This document shows positions 24,150 through 31,261 of a DNA stretch of 44,096 nt, piece by piece; within the stretch, counting starts at the first letter, position 1, and every line of letters begins with the position of its first letter. The translations under genes were made by a program, and so were the position numbers. The DNA is from CTSOIL-112 sp964293815. Lineage in GTDB: Bacteria > Pseudomonadota > Gammaproteobacteria > Burkholderiales > Burkholderiaceae. A model generated the notes under the pieces. It ran no database searches and was not told the DNA's origin. It saw nothing but the letters and a program-made list of their open reading frames with translations. Where the stretch lies: the NCBI GenBank assembly GCA_964293815.1, contig CAXYYC010000022.1:1-44096 (forward strand). The letters run 5' to 3'.

Positions 24150-24206
24150 TAACATCATTGCAAACTATGCCTAGCCCCTTACCCCAAACTTCAGAGAGAC
24201 CTATAG

Positions 24207-24563
24207 ATGAGTACAAATCAAATCGACATGTATTTCCGTTATCGCGTAAAGCCAGGTCAGGAAGACCGTTATCAAAGTTATTTAGATAAAGTACTTCCTG
24301 TAACAGAGCGGGACGAACCCTACATCACAGAATATGAAATACTCAAGTGTGAAGACGGTAGTTACCTTCAGCACGAGCGCTATTCAAAGCCTGACGACAT
24401 CGCAGCTCATATGTCCCTCACGGCAGATGGACAAGCCGACTTTATCGCTGCTACAGAATTAATCGATCTCAAAGTTGTCGGAGAAATGAGTTCAGAATTT
24501 TGGGAAATGTACGGCGGTCCGCACGCGACTGCGTATAGTCGTTTCAAGGCAATTAAGCGATGA
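24207..24563 (+). CDS. Antibiotic biosynthesis monooxygenase (ABM)-like small protein, cassette-borne
   Basis: 118 aa, the size of one dimeric alpha+beta-barrel domain. The pattern MYFRYRVKPGQEDRYQSYLDKVL near the N-terminus, TEYEILKCEDGSYLQHERY in the middle and DDIAAHMSL...FIAATELIDLKV later fits ABM/LsrG-type folds that act on quinones or small signalling molecules, or serve as stress proteins. No catalytic residue can be named with confidence. GAGAG lies before the ATG at 24207. It is the only gene in the predicted integron cassette, and its AT-richer composition differs from the flanking hexR. Confidence 0.72.
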   Translation: MSTNQIDMYFRYRVKPGQEDRYQSYLDKVLPVTERDEPYITEYEILKCEDGSYLQHERYSKPDDIAAHMSLTADGQADFIAATELIDLKVVGEMSSEFWEMYGGPHATAYSRFKAIKR

Positions 24564-24585
24564 CCCTGACGTGAACTGTTGCTTG

Positions 24586-24636
24586 CCACCTAACTGTTGT
24601 TCGTTCAAGCCGATGTCGCTTCGTGGTTCGTCGGCG
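24586..24636 (+). other. Partial attC recombination site
   Basis: ACCTAAC (24588-24594) is an R'' core (RYYYAAC). TTCAAGCCGATGTCGCTTCG, followed by GGTTCGTCGGC, resembles the conserved left half and stem of class 1 cassette attC sites, with GCCGA pairing with TCGGC. The expected right end (L' and GTTAGGT) is missing; the sequence switches instead to the repeat copied at 26479. Confidence 0.65.
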
Positions 24637-24639
24637 TGA

Positions 24640-24727
24640 TACGCTCATGGTGGGCTACGCATTAATCCGATGCGGTTTATTTCACATTCACATGCCCATA
24701 CGGGTAATTCTGACAGCCATTGCCACA
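24640..24727. pseudogene. Displaced copy of the CWC/DUF5522 gene 3' end
   Basis: These 88 bases match 26479-26566 with about four differences. The part 24677-24727 encodes, on the minus strand, the last 16 residues and stop of the cysteine-rich gene (CGNGCQNYPYGHVNVK), with one Cys changed to Tyr. There is no start, so it is a dead fragment. Confidence 0.8.
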
Positions 24728-24797
24728 CCGCGTACCCTCGATTCCGTAGATACCGTTAGCCAAGTCAATAAAAAATAAAGGAATGATCAGTTTCTCC

Positions 24798-25757
24798 TTA
24801 AATGTGAAGTGAGGCGTTGAAAGGTGTTTGAGTCCGTAGCACGGCCTGAGCGATGGTCAATAGTTTACGCATGACGGCGACAATGATTTCCTTCGGTGCT
24901 TTGCCGGCGTCTTTGAGTCGCTGTATGAAAGGGACAAAGGCACGCAACTTGCCATAATTTGCCATGGCGGGCATATAGAGCACTTTGCGAATATCTGTAT
25001 GACCCCGTTTAGAAATGTGCGAGCGTCCCCGAATGCTACTGCCCGATTCATAAGGGCTTGGCGTCAGTCCGGCAAACGCTGCTGCTTGACTACCGCGCTT
25101 AAAATGAGTGCCATCACCGAGATAAGCGAGCAACCAAGGTATGGTCTTATCACCGATATTGGGGATGGAAAGCAACAAATCGCGGTTGTGCCTTAGCGTG
25201 GGATCCTGGTCAATGTGTTGACGAATCTGCGCTTGCATAACCTTGATCTGCTCAACCAATGTCTCAATGGTGGCTTGAATACTCGCTTGTACCGATGAGC
25301 GGCTGACCGATAAGCGATTGCGTTCCGCTTGCAAACAGTCGGAAAGGTGCTGTAACTGGCGTACCATTGCAAGTAGCTCGCGCTCTGCTTTAGGGCGCGG
25401 TTGCCACAGATCGGGACACTCACGTTCGCAAAACTGAGCGATCAGACGCGCATCCTGTTTATCGGTTTTACCGCGCTGCAAACAGGCTTTGGCATAGTTA
25501 GCAATGCGCAGCGGATTGACCACGCTGACCGAATGCCCGTGATCCACGAGGAATTCGGCAAGCGCTTCCCAGTAACTACCTGTCGCCTCCATCGTTGCGT
25601 GGACGTGCTGTACACCATTGCGTTGCAACCAGTTGAGTAGCTCAGTAAAGCCTGCAGGCGTGTTTGGACACACTTTAGGGCGTACTTTGTCGCCTTTGAT
25701 GAGTGCCACATCGAATTTGTGTTTGGCAATGTCAATGCCGATGATGTATGTATCCAT
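24798..25757 (-). CDS. IS110-family transposase (DEDD/serine recombinase)
   Basis: 319 aa, apparently intact. The N-terminal RuvC-like DEDD domain shows Asp9 (IGIDIAK), Glu57 (ATMEATGSYW) and the aspartates in GKTDKQDARLIAQ. A coiled-coil-like middle (about 125-185) leads to the C-terminal transposase_20 domain (about 190-300) with IPNIGDKT, FAGLTPSPYESGSS and RGRSHISKRGHTDIRKVLY, which includes the conserved serine. The enzyme excises and inserts the element as a double-stranded circle, guided by a bridge RNA encoded next to it. ATG at 25757. Confidence 0.94.
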   Translation of the reverse strand: MDTYIIGIDIAKHKFDVALIKGDKVRPKVCPNTPAGFTELLNWLQRNGVQHVHATMEATGSYWEALAEFLVDHGHSVSVVNPLRIANYAKACLQRGKTDKQDARLIAQFCERECPDLWQPRPKAERELLAMVRQLQHLSDCLQAERNRLSVSRSSVQASIQATIETLVEQIKVMQAQIRQHIDQDPTLRHNRDLLLSIPNIGDKTIPWLLAYLGDGTHFKRGSQAAAFAGLTPSPYESGSSIRGRSHISKRGHTDIRKVLYMPAMANYGKLRAFVPFIQRLKDAGKAPKEIIVAVMRKLLTIAQAVLRTQTPFNASLHI

Positions 25758-25936
25758 TTGTGTTCAACCTTGTTAATGCGGGCTGTATGAATTTGTACGC
25801 CCAGTATACCGTTCGAGTTTGAATGGAAAAGACTGATGAATTGGGTTGGATCTACGTTGCGAGTTTGGTTAACTCAAGGGCGCCAGCTTCTCCAATTCAT
25901 CAGAGACGGAGGGTTCTTGTATGAGTTTATAATACA
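25758..25936 (-). ncRNA. Predicted IS110 bridge RNA
   Basis: The non-coding leader between the element end and the transposase folds into two loops. The first stem is a perfect 12-bp pair, 25892-25903 with 25833-25844, enclosing TGGCGCCCT (25885-25877), which matches the left target TGGCGACCT at 8 of 9, and CGTAG (25856-25852), which matches the right target. The second loop holds AACGGTAT (25813-25806), identical to the element's right end, and ACAAG within 25773-25768, matching its left end. This is the target-loop/donor-loop arrangement described for IS621. Matches are short and found by eye. Confidence 0.7.
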
Positions 25937-25938
25937 AG

Positions 25939-25990
25939 GTCGCCATGAGTGTAGCGAATCGCGACGCATGGAATATTCGAAATGACATGG
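25939..25990. repeat. Partial copy of the 193-bp repeat, interrupted by the IS
   Basis: The sequence starting GTCGCCATGAG and running through GCGAATCGCGACGCATGGAAT matches 26361 onward. Its missing left part (ACCCTCGATTCCGTAG) is on the other side of the IS at 24733-24749, so the element interrupted one repeat unit. Confidence 0.8.
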
Positions 25991-25999
25991 CTTTCACTT

Positions 26000-26046
26000 G
26001 AGCGCGTAGGACGCAATAAGTGATTTTGACGCATTGCGCCGAATGT
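26000..26046. repeat. Dispersed palindromic repeat, copy 2
   Basis: This matches 2252-2299 (GAGCGCGTAGGACGCAATAAG ... GCATTGCGCC) with a few substitutions and a one-base length difference. Confidence 0.7.
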
Positions 26047-26073
26047 AATGAACACGGTACCATTTATTTAAAC

Positions 26074-26112
26074 ACATACGGCGCAATGCACCTGCGGTTT
26101 ATTGCGCCCTAC
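26074..26112. repeat. Dispersed palindromic repeat, copy 3 (inverted)
   Basis: ACATACGGCGCAATG ... TTATTGCGCCCTAC is the inverted arrangement of the copies at 2252 and 26000, with a different loop. Confidence 0.6.
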
Positions 26113-26493
26113 AAACTTCTTATTGCGCACCCTTGATTCTGCGCACCGCATACCCTCGATTCCGTAGGTTGCCATGAGCATAGCGAATCGCGACGCATGG
26201 AATACTCGGAATGAGATGGCTTTGCTTGAGGATTTTTCTACAATACAATGAAATGCGTTTGAAATTCCCATAAACCCACGATTCGCTACGCTCATGGTGG
26301 GCTACAAAATTCTTATAGCGCACCCTTGATTCTGCACACCGCTTACCCTCGATTCCGTAGGTCGCCATGAGCGTAGCGAATCGCGACGCATGGAATACTC
26401 AGAATGAGATGGCTTTGCTTGAGGATTTTTCTACAATACAATGAAGTTCGTTTGAAATTCCATAAACCCACGATTCGCTACGCTCATGGTGGG
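26109..26493. repeat. Two tandem 193/192-bp repeats with internal 19-bp inverted repeat
   Basis: Unit 1 (26109-26301) and unit 2 (26302-26493) are about 95% identical by eye. In unit 2, CCATGAGCGTAGCGAATCG (26365-26383) is the exact reverse complement of 26471-26489, so each unit carries a 125-bp inverted-repeat element. A truncated third start (CTACGCATTAATTC) follows at 26494. The ORFs seen through this array have no support. The whole 25939-26515 gap holds repeats only. Confidence 0.85.
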
Positions 26494-26515
26494 CTACGCA
26501 TTAATTCGATGTGGT

Positions 26516-26890
26516 TTATTTCACATTCACATGCCCATAAGGGCAATTCTGACAGCCATTGCCACAGCATTGGCCTTTTCTCAATAAATACCAGCGGCTA
26601 AACACCCAGCGTCCGTTTTCTATCGTGTAGTCCAGTCCTTCGATCAGGGGTAAATCGGTGCAGGCCAATGCCTGTGCGGGGCTGGTTTGATGCACCTTCA
26701 CGTTGTCGATGTGTTGCCGGATGTGCGCTTGCGTGCGCTTGGTGAGGCAGTTGGGGCACAGGCATTGCGCCAGCGCGCCATCATCGTCACGACAACTGAA
26801 TATCGGTGGGTAGTCGTTACACCAGCATTGGCTGGTGGTACAGCCGGTGCAGGCAAATTGGGCGTGGCAGTTGGGGCAGGTTTTGTTCAT
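26516..26890 (-). CDS. Cysteine-rich CWC / DUF5522 family protein
   Basis: 124 aa from ATG at 26890; an upstream in-frame extension overlaps the divergent gene and is rejected. The N-terminal CWC module reads CPNCHAQFACTG...CWCNDYPP, followed by SCRDDDGALAQCLCPNC. The C-terminal part EGLDYTIENGRWVFSRWYLLRKGQCCGNGCQNCPYG is a DUF5522 motif. Fourteen or so cysteines suggest bound zinc or an iron-sulfur centre. The function is unknown. Its 3' end has been copied to 24640-24727, and it abuts the tandem repeats. It is divergent from the PP-loop ATPase gene, with 52 bp between starts. Confidence 0.85.
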   Translation of the reverse strand: MNKTCPNCHAQFACTGCTTSQCWCNDYPPIFSCRDDDGALAQCLCPNCLTKRTQAHIRQHIDNVKVHQTSPAQALACTDLPLIEGLDYTIENGRWVFSRWYLLRKGQCCGNGCQNCPYGHVNVK

Positions 26891-26942
26891 TTTGGCTGGG
26901 TTTTTGCTGTCATAATGTGCGCTGATTATAGCGTTTATATGA

Positions 26943-27620
26943 ATGGGTTTAAATATGATTGCAGGTACTCGGTATATCAGTAGTTGGAGCGGTGGCAAAG
27001 ACAGTGCGCTGGCATTCGTGCGTGCGCATGCGCAGGGGGCTGTGCCAGTGGGTTTACTGAATATGCTGGCAGAATCGGGTAAACGCTCGCGTTCGCACGG
27101 TTTGCCGCCGCAGGTTTTACGGGCGCAGGCTGAGGCTTTGGGCGTGCCGATGGCGTTTGGGGTGGCGGCTTGGGCGGATTATGAACGCGAGTGGGTGCGT
27201 CAGGCATCGGACTTGCGGCGAGCGAGTGGCGCGACGCATATGGTGTTTGGCGATATTGATGTGCAGGCGCACCGCGATTGGGAGGCGCAGGTGTGTGCGC
27301 AAGCGGGGTTGACGGCGTGCTTGCCGCTGTGGTTAGAATCGCGCACGGCGTTGTTGTCCGAGATGTTGCAATTGGGTTTGCGCGCGCTGATTGTCTCGGC
27401 GCGGGCGGATTGCGTGGATTTGTTGGGCGAGGTATTGGACGAGGCGGTGATTCGCAGTCTGATCGAGCGCGGCGCGGATGCGTGCGGTGAAAATGGTGAA
27501 TACCATACCTGCGTGCTGGATATGCCGGGTTTTGCCCAGCCGTTGAATGTGCGTTTGGGTGAAAAGGCGTTCTCGCCCGAGGGTTATGGTTTTTTGCGGG
27601 TTGATTTGGCGGAAGGATAA
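26943..27620 (+). CDS. Diphthine-ammonia ligase-like PP-loop ATPase
   Basis: 225 aa. The PP-loop SWSGGKDSALA (about residues 14-24) and the C-terminal GENGEYHTCVLDMP motif place it in the ATP-binding family that includes eukaryotic Dph6. Bacteria have no diphthamide, so the true substrate is unknown; an amide- or adenylate-forming reaction is expected. ATG at 26943 is used; a second ATG at 26955 is equally possible because neither has a clear Shine-Dalgarno. Glycerate kinase follows 3 bp later. Confidence 0.85.
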   Translation: MGLNMIAGTRYISSWSGGKDSALAFVRAHAQGAVPVGLLNMLAESGKRSRSHGLPPQVLRAQAEALGVPMAFGVAAWADYEREWVRQASDLRRASGATHMVFGDIDVQAHRDWEAQVCAQAGLTACLPLWLESRTALLSEMLQLGLRALIVSARADCVDLLGEVLDEAVIRSLIERGADACGENGEYHTCVLDMPGFAQPLNVRLGEKAFSPEGYGFLRVDLAEG

Positions 27621-27623
27621 GGC

Positions 27624-28763
27624 ATGAAAATTGTGATTGCGCCGGATTCGCTTAAGGAAAGTTTGGATGCGTGGGCGGTGGCCTGCGCGATTGAGACAGG
27701 GTTTAAGCGGGTGTTCCCGAATGCGCAGTATGACAAGGTTCCGATGGCCGACGGCGGTGAGGGCACGGTGCAGTCCTTGGTGTCGGCGACGCAGGGGCGT
27801 TTACTGTATCAGGCGGTGAGCAACCCTTTGGGTGAATGCACGCGAGCTTTTTTCGGCATCTCGGGTGATGGGCAAACGGCGTTTATCGAAATGTCAGCGG
27901 CATCGGGTTTGCACCTTGTACCGATGGCGCAACGCAATCCGCTGGTGACGAGTAGTTACGGCACGGGTGAATTGATTTCGGCGGCACTCGATCATGGCGT
28001 GAAAACGATCATCCTTGGCTTGGGCGGGAGCGCGACCAATGATGCGGGCGTAGGGATGTTGCAGGCATTAGGCGCGCGATTTTTGGATGCGCGTGCCCAG
28101 CCCATCGCGTGGGGCGGTGCGGCTTTGGCTGATCTGGCGCAGATTGACTTGAGTCAATTGGATGCGCGATTATATGATGTACAGTTTTTAGTCGCCTGCG
28201 ATGTGGACAATCCGCTGTGTGGTGCGCAGGGCGCAAGTGCGGTATTCGGTCCGCAAAAAGGAGCCACGCCCGAGCAAGTTAAGCAGTTGGACTCTGCGCT
28301 GACGAATTTTGCTCAAGTGGTGCAGAAGCAATTGGGGCGAGATATTGTGAATGTCGCAGGTTCTGGTGCGGCGGGTGGTATGGGCGGTGGCTTGTTGCTG
28401 TTGCCTCAAGTGCAGATGCAATCGGGCGTGCGCATTGTGGCTGAAGCGGTGCATTTGGCCGAGCGCGTGCGCGATGCGGACTGGGTGATTACCGGCGAAG
28501 GGCGCATGGATGCGCAGAGTATTCATGGTAAAACGCCGGTCGGCGTGGCGACGGTGGCCAAGCAATTTCATAAGCCGGTGATCGCGATTGTCGGCAGTTT
28601 GCGCAGTGATTACGGCTGTGTGTATGAACACGGCATTGATGCGGTGTTTCCGATTATTCGTCAGCCGTGTGCATTGTCTGAGGCTTTGCAACAGGCGCAG
28701 GATAATCTGATTTCAACGGCGGAAAATGTCGCGCGGCTGGTACAGTGTGGCAAGTCGTTCTAA
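27624..28763 (+). CDS. glxK: Glycerate kinase (GarK/GlxK family)
   Basis: 379 aa, typical for the type I family. It phosphorylates glycerate, usually to 2-phosphoglycerate, feeding lower glycolysis. Diagnostic motifs are IAPDSLKESL at the N-terminus, MADGGEGT, LGLGGSATNDAG and WVITGEGRMDAQS near the C-terminus. GGAAGG lies before the ATG. The gene is tightly linked to the PP-loop ATPase and followed 42 bp later by an unknown gene. garK would be an equally valid symbol. Confidence 0.94.
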   Translation: MKIVIAPDSLKESLDAWAVACAIETGFKRVFPNAQYDKVPMADGGEGTVQSLVSATQGRLLYQAVSNPLGECTRAFFGISGDGQTAFIEMSAASGLHLVPMAQRNPLVTSSYGTGELISAALDHGVKTIILGLGGSATNDAGVGMLQALGARFLDARAQPIAWGGAALADLAQIDLSQLDARLYDVQFLVACDVDNPLCGAQGASAVFGPQKGATPEQVKQLDSALTNFAQVVQKQLGRDIVNVAGSGAAGGMGGGLLLLPQVQMQSGVRIVAEAVHLAERVRDADWVITGEGRMDAQSIHGKTPVGVATVAKQFHKPVIAIVGSLRSDYGCVYEHGIDAVFPIIRQPCALSEALQQAQDNLISTAENVARLVQCGKSF

Positions 28764-28805
28764 ACTGCAACACTAGACAAAAAATCGTATTTTTTGAGGA
28801 AGCCA

Positions 28806-29429
28806 ATGAGTCAACGATCCAAAACCATTCCGATCTCGGGCTTTGATCCGCTCGGTGAGCCGACGATTCGCGTGAAGTCAAATGGCACGCTGCAAGTGAC
28901 ATTCGAATTTATGCCGCCGTCATTTGCGCAGGCAGAGGATATGTATCTGTTTGATCTGTTTCATAAACGTTTGGAGTATGCGATTGGCGCCGCTGTTCTG
29001 TGGGATGATCGAGAGGTATTTATTGTTCAATCAAATGCGCCGAGTGTGATTCGACGTTTGGTGCGCTATTTGCAGGAGTTTCATCTGGCCGATCGGCAAC
29101 GTTGGCTTAAAATTCAACGCACGCCCGATGGCGATTTGGCTCCGGAAGAGATTCGCGCACAATGGGTTGGCACTGTTTTGCCTTTGACCGAATTTGCGCG
29201 TAGCCAACCACATCAAGTCAAGCGAACGGTTACCCTGAAATCGGGCAAGACCAAGGACACCTTGGTGTACGCCTATTCGGTGGAAACCATTGCTGCGATT
29301 GCGGTACTGGAGCGGCACGCACCGCAAGCGGCGCAATGGTGGCGCACGTATCAGGCGGAGTTGATCCAGCCGGGGAAAATGTTGATGTTTTATGCCGATG
29401 GTTGCGAAGAAGTCATTTTGGCAGAATAG
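28806..29429 (+). CDS. Conserved-looking protein of unknown function
   Basis: 207 aa from ATG at 28806 with GAGGA at 28796-28800; a TTG 12 bp earlier is rejected. Predicted soluble, mixed alpha/beta, with no signal peptide and no membrane segment. Segments such as MPPSFAQAEDMYLFDLFHKRLEYAIG and QWVGTVLPLTEFARSQ look like a folded domain, but I do not recognise the family. It lies 9 bp before a small partner gene and after glycerate kinase. Codon use resembles the neighbours, so it is probably native. Confidence 0.8.
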   Translation: MSQRSKTIPISGFDPLGEPTIRVKSNGTLQVTFEFMPPSFAQAEDMYLFDLFHKRLEYAIGAAVLWDDREVFIVQSNAPSVIRRLVRYLQEFHLADRQRWLKIQRTPDGDLAPEEIRAQWVGTVLPLTEFARSQPHQVKRTVTLKSGKTKDTLVYAYSVETIAAIAVLERHAPQAAQWWRTYQAELIQPGKMLMFYADGCEEVILAE

Positions 29430-29438
29430 GAGTAAGAA

Positions 29439-29678
29439 ATGGCTATTGACCTAATGGCGGTAAATGCCGAACCCCAGCATTTTCAAGTGGGTGATCGTGT
29501 GGTGAAAAATCCGCACACTTGGCAGGAAAATGAGTTCGATAGCTGGGGGCGCGGTCAGGATGTGGGTGAAGTGGTTGAGCCGCCTTTTGCCATCGATGAT
29601 TTAAATATAGTGGATGTGCGTTGGCCGGCTGGCCGATGTTTTGAAGCCATCACGCAGTTGTTGCTGGCGCCCAAGTAA
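29439..29678 (+). CDS. Small protein with SH3/MIB-like motif
   Basis: 79 aa. ATG at 29439 is preceded by AGGAG overlapping the end of the previous gene. The stretch FQVGDRVVKNPHTW, followed by GRGQDVGEVVEPP and VDVRWPAGRCFEAI, has the spacing of small SH3-like barrels related to MIB/HERC2 repeats (GDxV...G..G.V......V.V.W..G). The function is unknown. It forms a pair with the gene before it and ends in a terminator. Confidence 0.7.
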   Translation: MAIDLMAVNAEPQHFQVGDRVVKNPHTWQENEFDSWGRGQDVGEVVEPPFAIDDLNIVDVRWPAGRCFEAITQLLLAPK

Positions 29679-29685
29679 AGACCGA

Positions 29686-29719
29686 AAAAAGCCCGAATCG
29701 AAACTGATTCGGGCTTTTT
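29686..29719. terminator. Bidirectional rho-independent terminator
   Basis: AAAAAGCCCGAATC (29686-29699) and GATTCGGGCTTTTT (29706-29719) are perfect complements with a 6-base loop and flanking A and T runs. It serves the small gene on the + strand and metK on the - strand. Confidence 0.92.
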
Positions 29720-29742
29720 CGCGTTATGAGGTCAACCGGCCA

Positions 29743-30924
29743 TTATTTCAAACCTGCTGCATCGCGCAACAATGCCGCTTTGTCGGTCGCTTCCCAAGTA
29801 AACTCAGGCTCTTCGCGGCCAAAGTGTCCGTAGGCCGCAGTTTTGCTGTAAATCGGGCGCAGTAGGTCAAGCATTTTGACGATGCCTTTTGGACGCAGAT
29901 CGAAGTGTTCGTTGACCAATTGGGTGATGAGCTCGTCGGAAATTTTGCCTGTACCGTAGGTGTTGACCATGACCGAGGTTGGGCGTGCGACGCCGATGGC
30001 GTAGGAGACTTGTACCAAGCATTTTTCGGCCAAACCGGCGGCGACGATGTTTTTCGCGACATAGCGACCGGCGTAGGCGGCGGAGCGATCTACTTTCGAT
30101 GGGTCTTTGCCCGAGAATGCACCACCGCCATGCGGTGCGGCGCCGCCGTAGGTGTCAACGATGATTTTTCGTCCCGTCAAACCGCAGTCGCCTTGTGGCC
30201 CGCCGATCACGAAGCGACCGGTTGGATTGACGAGGAATTTGATGTCGCCTTGGATGAGGTGCGCAGGGATAATCGGTTTGATGATTTCTTCGATCACGCC
30301 TTCACGCACGGTTTCGAGGCTGACGTCGGCGTGGTGTTGGGTGGACAATACGACGGTGTCAACGGCAACCGGCAGGCCATTTTCGTAGCGGATGGTCACT
30401 TGTGATTTGGCGTCGGGGCGCAGCCACGGCAGGCGGCCGTCGCGGCGCAAATCGGCTTGGCGTTCCACCAAACGGTGCGCCAAATGAATGGGCAAAGGCA
30501 TCAGTTCAGGCGTTTCATTACAGGCGTAGCCAAACATCAGCCCTTGATCGCCCGCGCCTTGGTCGAGGTTGTCGTCGTGCGCTGAGTCAACGCCTTGGGC
30601 AATGTCGGGTGATTGTTTGTCGTAGGCGACCAGAACCGCACAGCCTTTGAAGTCAATGCCGTAGTCGGTGTCGTCGTAGCCGATGTGCTTGAGCGTGTTG
30701 CGCGCGATATCGATGTAGTCGATCACGGCGTTGGTGGTGATTTCACCAGCGAGTACGACGAGGCCGGTATTGCACAGGGTTTCGGCGGCGACGCGCGCGG
30801 TGGGGTCTTGTTCGAGAATCGCGTCGAGAATCGCGTCCGAAATTTGATCGGATACTTTATCGGGATGGCCTTCGGAAACGGATTCGGAGGTAAATAGGTA
30901 GTTGTTGCCTAAATGGTTGCTCAT
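29743..30924 (-). CDS. metK: S-adenosylmethionine synthase
   Basis: 393 aa, the standard length. It makes S-adenosylmethionine from ATP and methionine. The three-domain family is recognised from FTSESVSEGHPDK, GAGDQGLMFGYA, GPQGDCGLTGRKIIVDTYGG and GGGAFSGKDPSKVDRSAAYAGR, which carry the ATP-, Mg- and K-binding residues. The start at 30924 has only a weak GAAAG upstream. A strong promoter lies about 175 bp upstream, leaving a long leader. It is divergent from the acyltransferase operon, the typical betaproteobacterial arrangement. Confidence 0.97.
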   Translation of the reverse strand: MSNHLGNNYLFTSESVSEGHPDKVSDQISDAILDAILEQDPTARVAAETLCNTGLVVLAGEITTNAVIDYIDIARNTLKHIGYDDTDYGIDFKGCAVLVAYDKQSPDIAQGVDSAHDDNLDQGAGDQGLMFGYACNETPELMPLPIHLAHRLVERQADLRRDGRLPWLRPDAKSQVTIRYENGLPVAVDTVVLSTQHHADVSLETVREGVIEEIIKPIIPAHLIQGDIKFLVNPTGRFVIGGPQGDCGLTGRKIIVDTYGGAAPHGGGAFSGKDPSKVDRSAAYAGRYVAKNIVAAGLAEKCLVQVSYAIGVARPTSVMVNTYGTGKISDELITQLVNEHFDLRPKGIVKMLDLLRPIYSKTAAYGHFGREEPEFTWEATDKAALLRDAAGLK

Positions 30925-31043
30925 GATGTGACTTTCTAAAAAATAGTCGGAAAAATTGAGCGAACGCTGGTAGAGAATGAAAATGTCTTTTCAGCGACGC
31001 TTTAACGGTGCGTTGATTCATGGAAAAAACGCTGTGTTGCAGA

Positions 31044-31083
31044 CTTAATTGCCCCGTAAGTTGTCGTTAAACCAGCAATTAAG
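31044..31083 (-). promoter_or_regulatory. Hairpin in the long metK leader
   Basis: CTTAATTGC and GCAATTAAG (31044-31052 and 31075-31083) form a 9-bp stem with a 22-base loop in the roughly 165-nt untranslated leader. The leader downstream has a further short stem next to a T-run, so an RNA control device is possible. No known SAM riboswitch consensus was recognised. Confidence 0.4.
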
Positions 31084-31098
31084 TTGTAAAACGCTGAT

Positions 31099-31127
31099 AT
31101 TATAACGGCTTTAGCGTTTGGCCGCAA
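31099..31127 (-). promoter_or_regulatory. Sigma-70 promoter for metK
   Basis: On the minus strand TTGCGG (31127-31122) is followed by a 17-bp spacer and a perfect TATAAT (31104-31099). The start site would be near 31092. Confidence 0.7.
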
Positions 31128-31172
31128 ATCCGGCGAATTATGCTCGGGATTTTTTGTGGTTAAACTGGTGTA

Positions 31173-31202
31173 TTGACTTGATTTTATGCTGTATTGAATA
31201 CT
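31173..31202 (+). promoter_or_regulatory. Possible promoter for the acyltransferase operon
   Basis: TTGACT at 31173-31178 is a good -35. AATACT at 31197-31202, 18 bp later, is a weak -10. The rest of the 30925-31261 spacer holds only the metK promoter and leader. Confidence 0.4.
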
Positions 31203-31261
31203 GATATTTAGAACAAAATAAATGTAAATATAGCTTGTAAAGTAAATATAAAGGTTGTTGC

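Larger units (their letters stand above)
24142..24639 (+). mobile_element. Solitary integron gene cassette with truncated attC
   Basis: The segment begins at a GTTRRRY core site, carries one ORF in the usual orientation and ends in an attC-like sequence that breaks off after TCGGCG. No integrase gene (intI) and no second cassette are present. The cassette may have entered a secondary site or be the survivor of a decayed array. Confidence 0.6.
24750..25938 (-). mobile_element. IS110-family insertion sequence
   Basis: The element is about 1.19 kb and carries one transposase gene on the minus strand. The ends are fixed by comparison: the left flank ends CCGTAG, the right flank starts GTCGCC, and the uninterrupted CCGTAGGTCGCC exists at 26355-26366. 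Read on the minus strand, both junctions and the empty site share the dinucleotide CT, the core used by IS110/IS621. There are no terminal inverted repeats or longer target duplication, as usual for the family. The non-coding part is long (about 180 bp) upstream of the transposase and short (48 bp) downstream, which fits the IS110 rather than the IS1111 group. Confidence 0.9.

Noticed and set aside
26068..26368. Minus-strand ORFs of 75-82 codons through the tandem repeats
   Set aside because: They repeat each other because the DNA does, lack ribosome-binding sites and match no family.
26109..26493. Tandem repeats considered as a CRISPR array
   Set aside because: Only two units of about 193 bp with no short repeat-spacer alternation and no cas genes.
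29905..30405. Plus-strand ORF of 166 codons inside metK
   Set aside because: It is antisense to a near-invariant gene and is a compositional shadow.
30930..31022. Leader peptide starting MNQRTVKASLK before metK
   Set aside because: It has no Shine-Dalgarno, no run of a regulatory amino acid, and reads into metK out of frame; chance is more likely.
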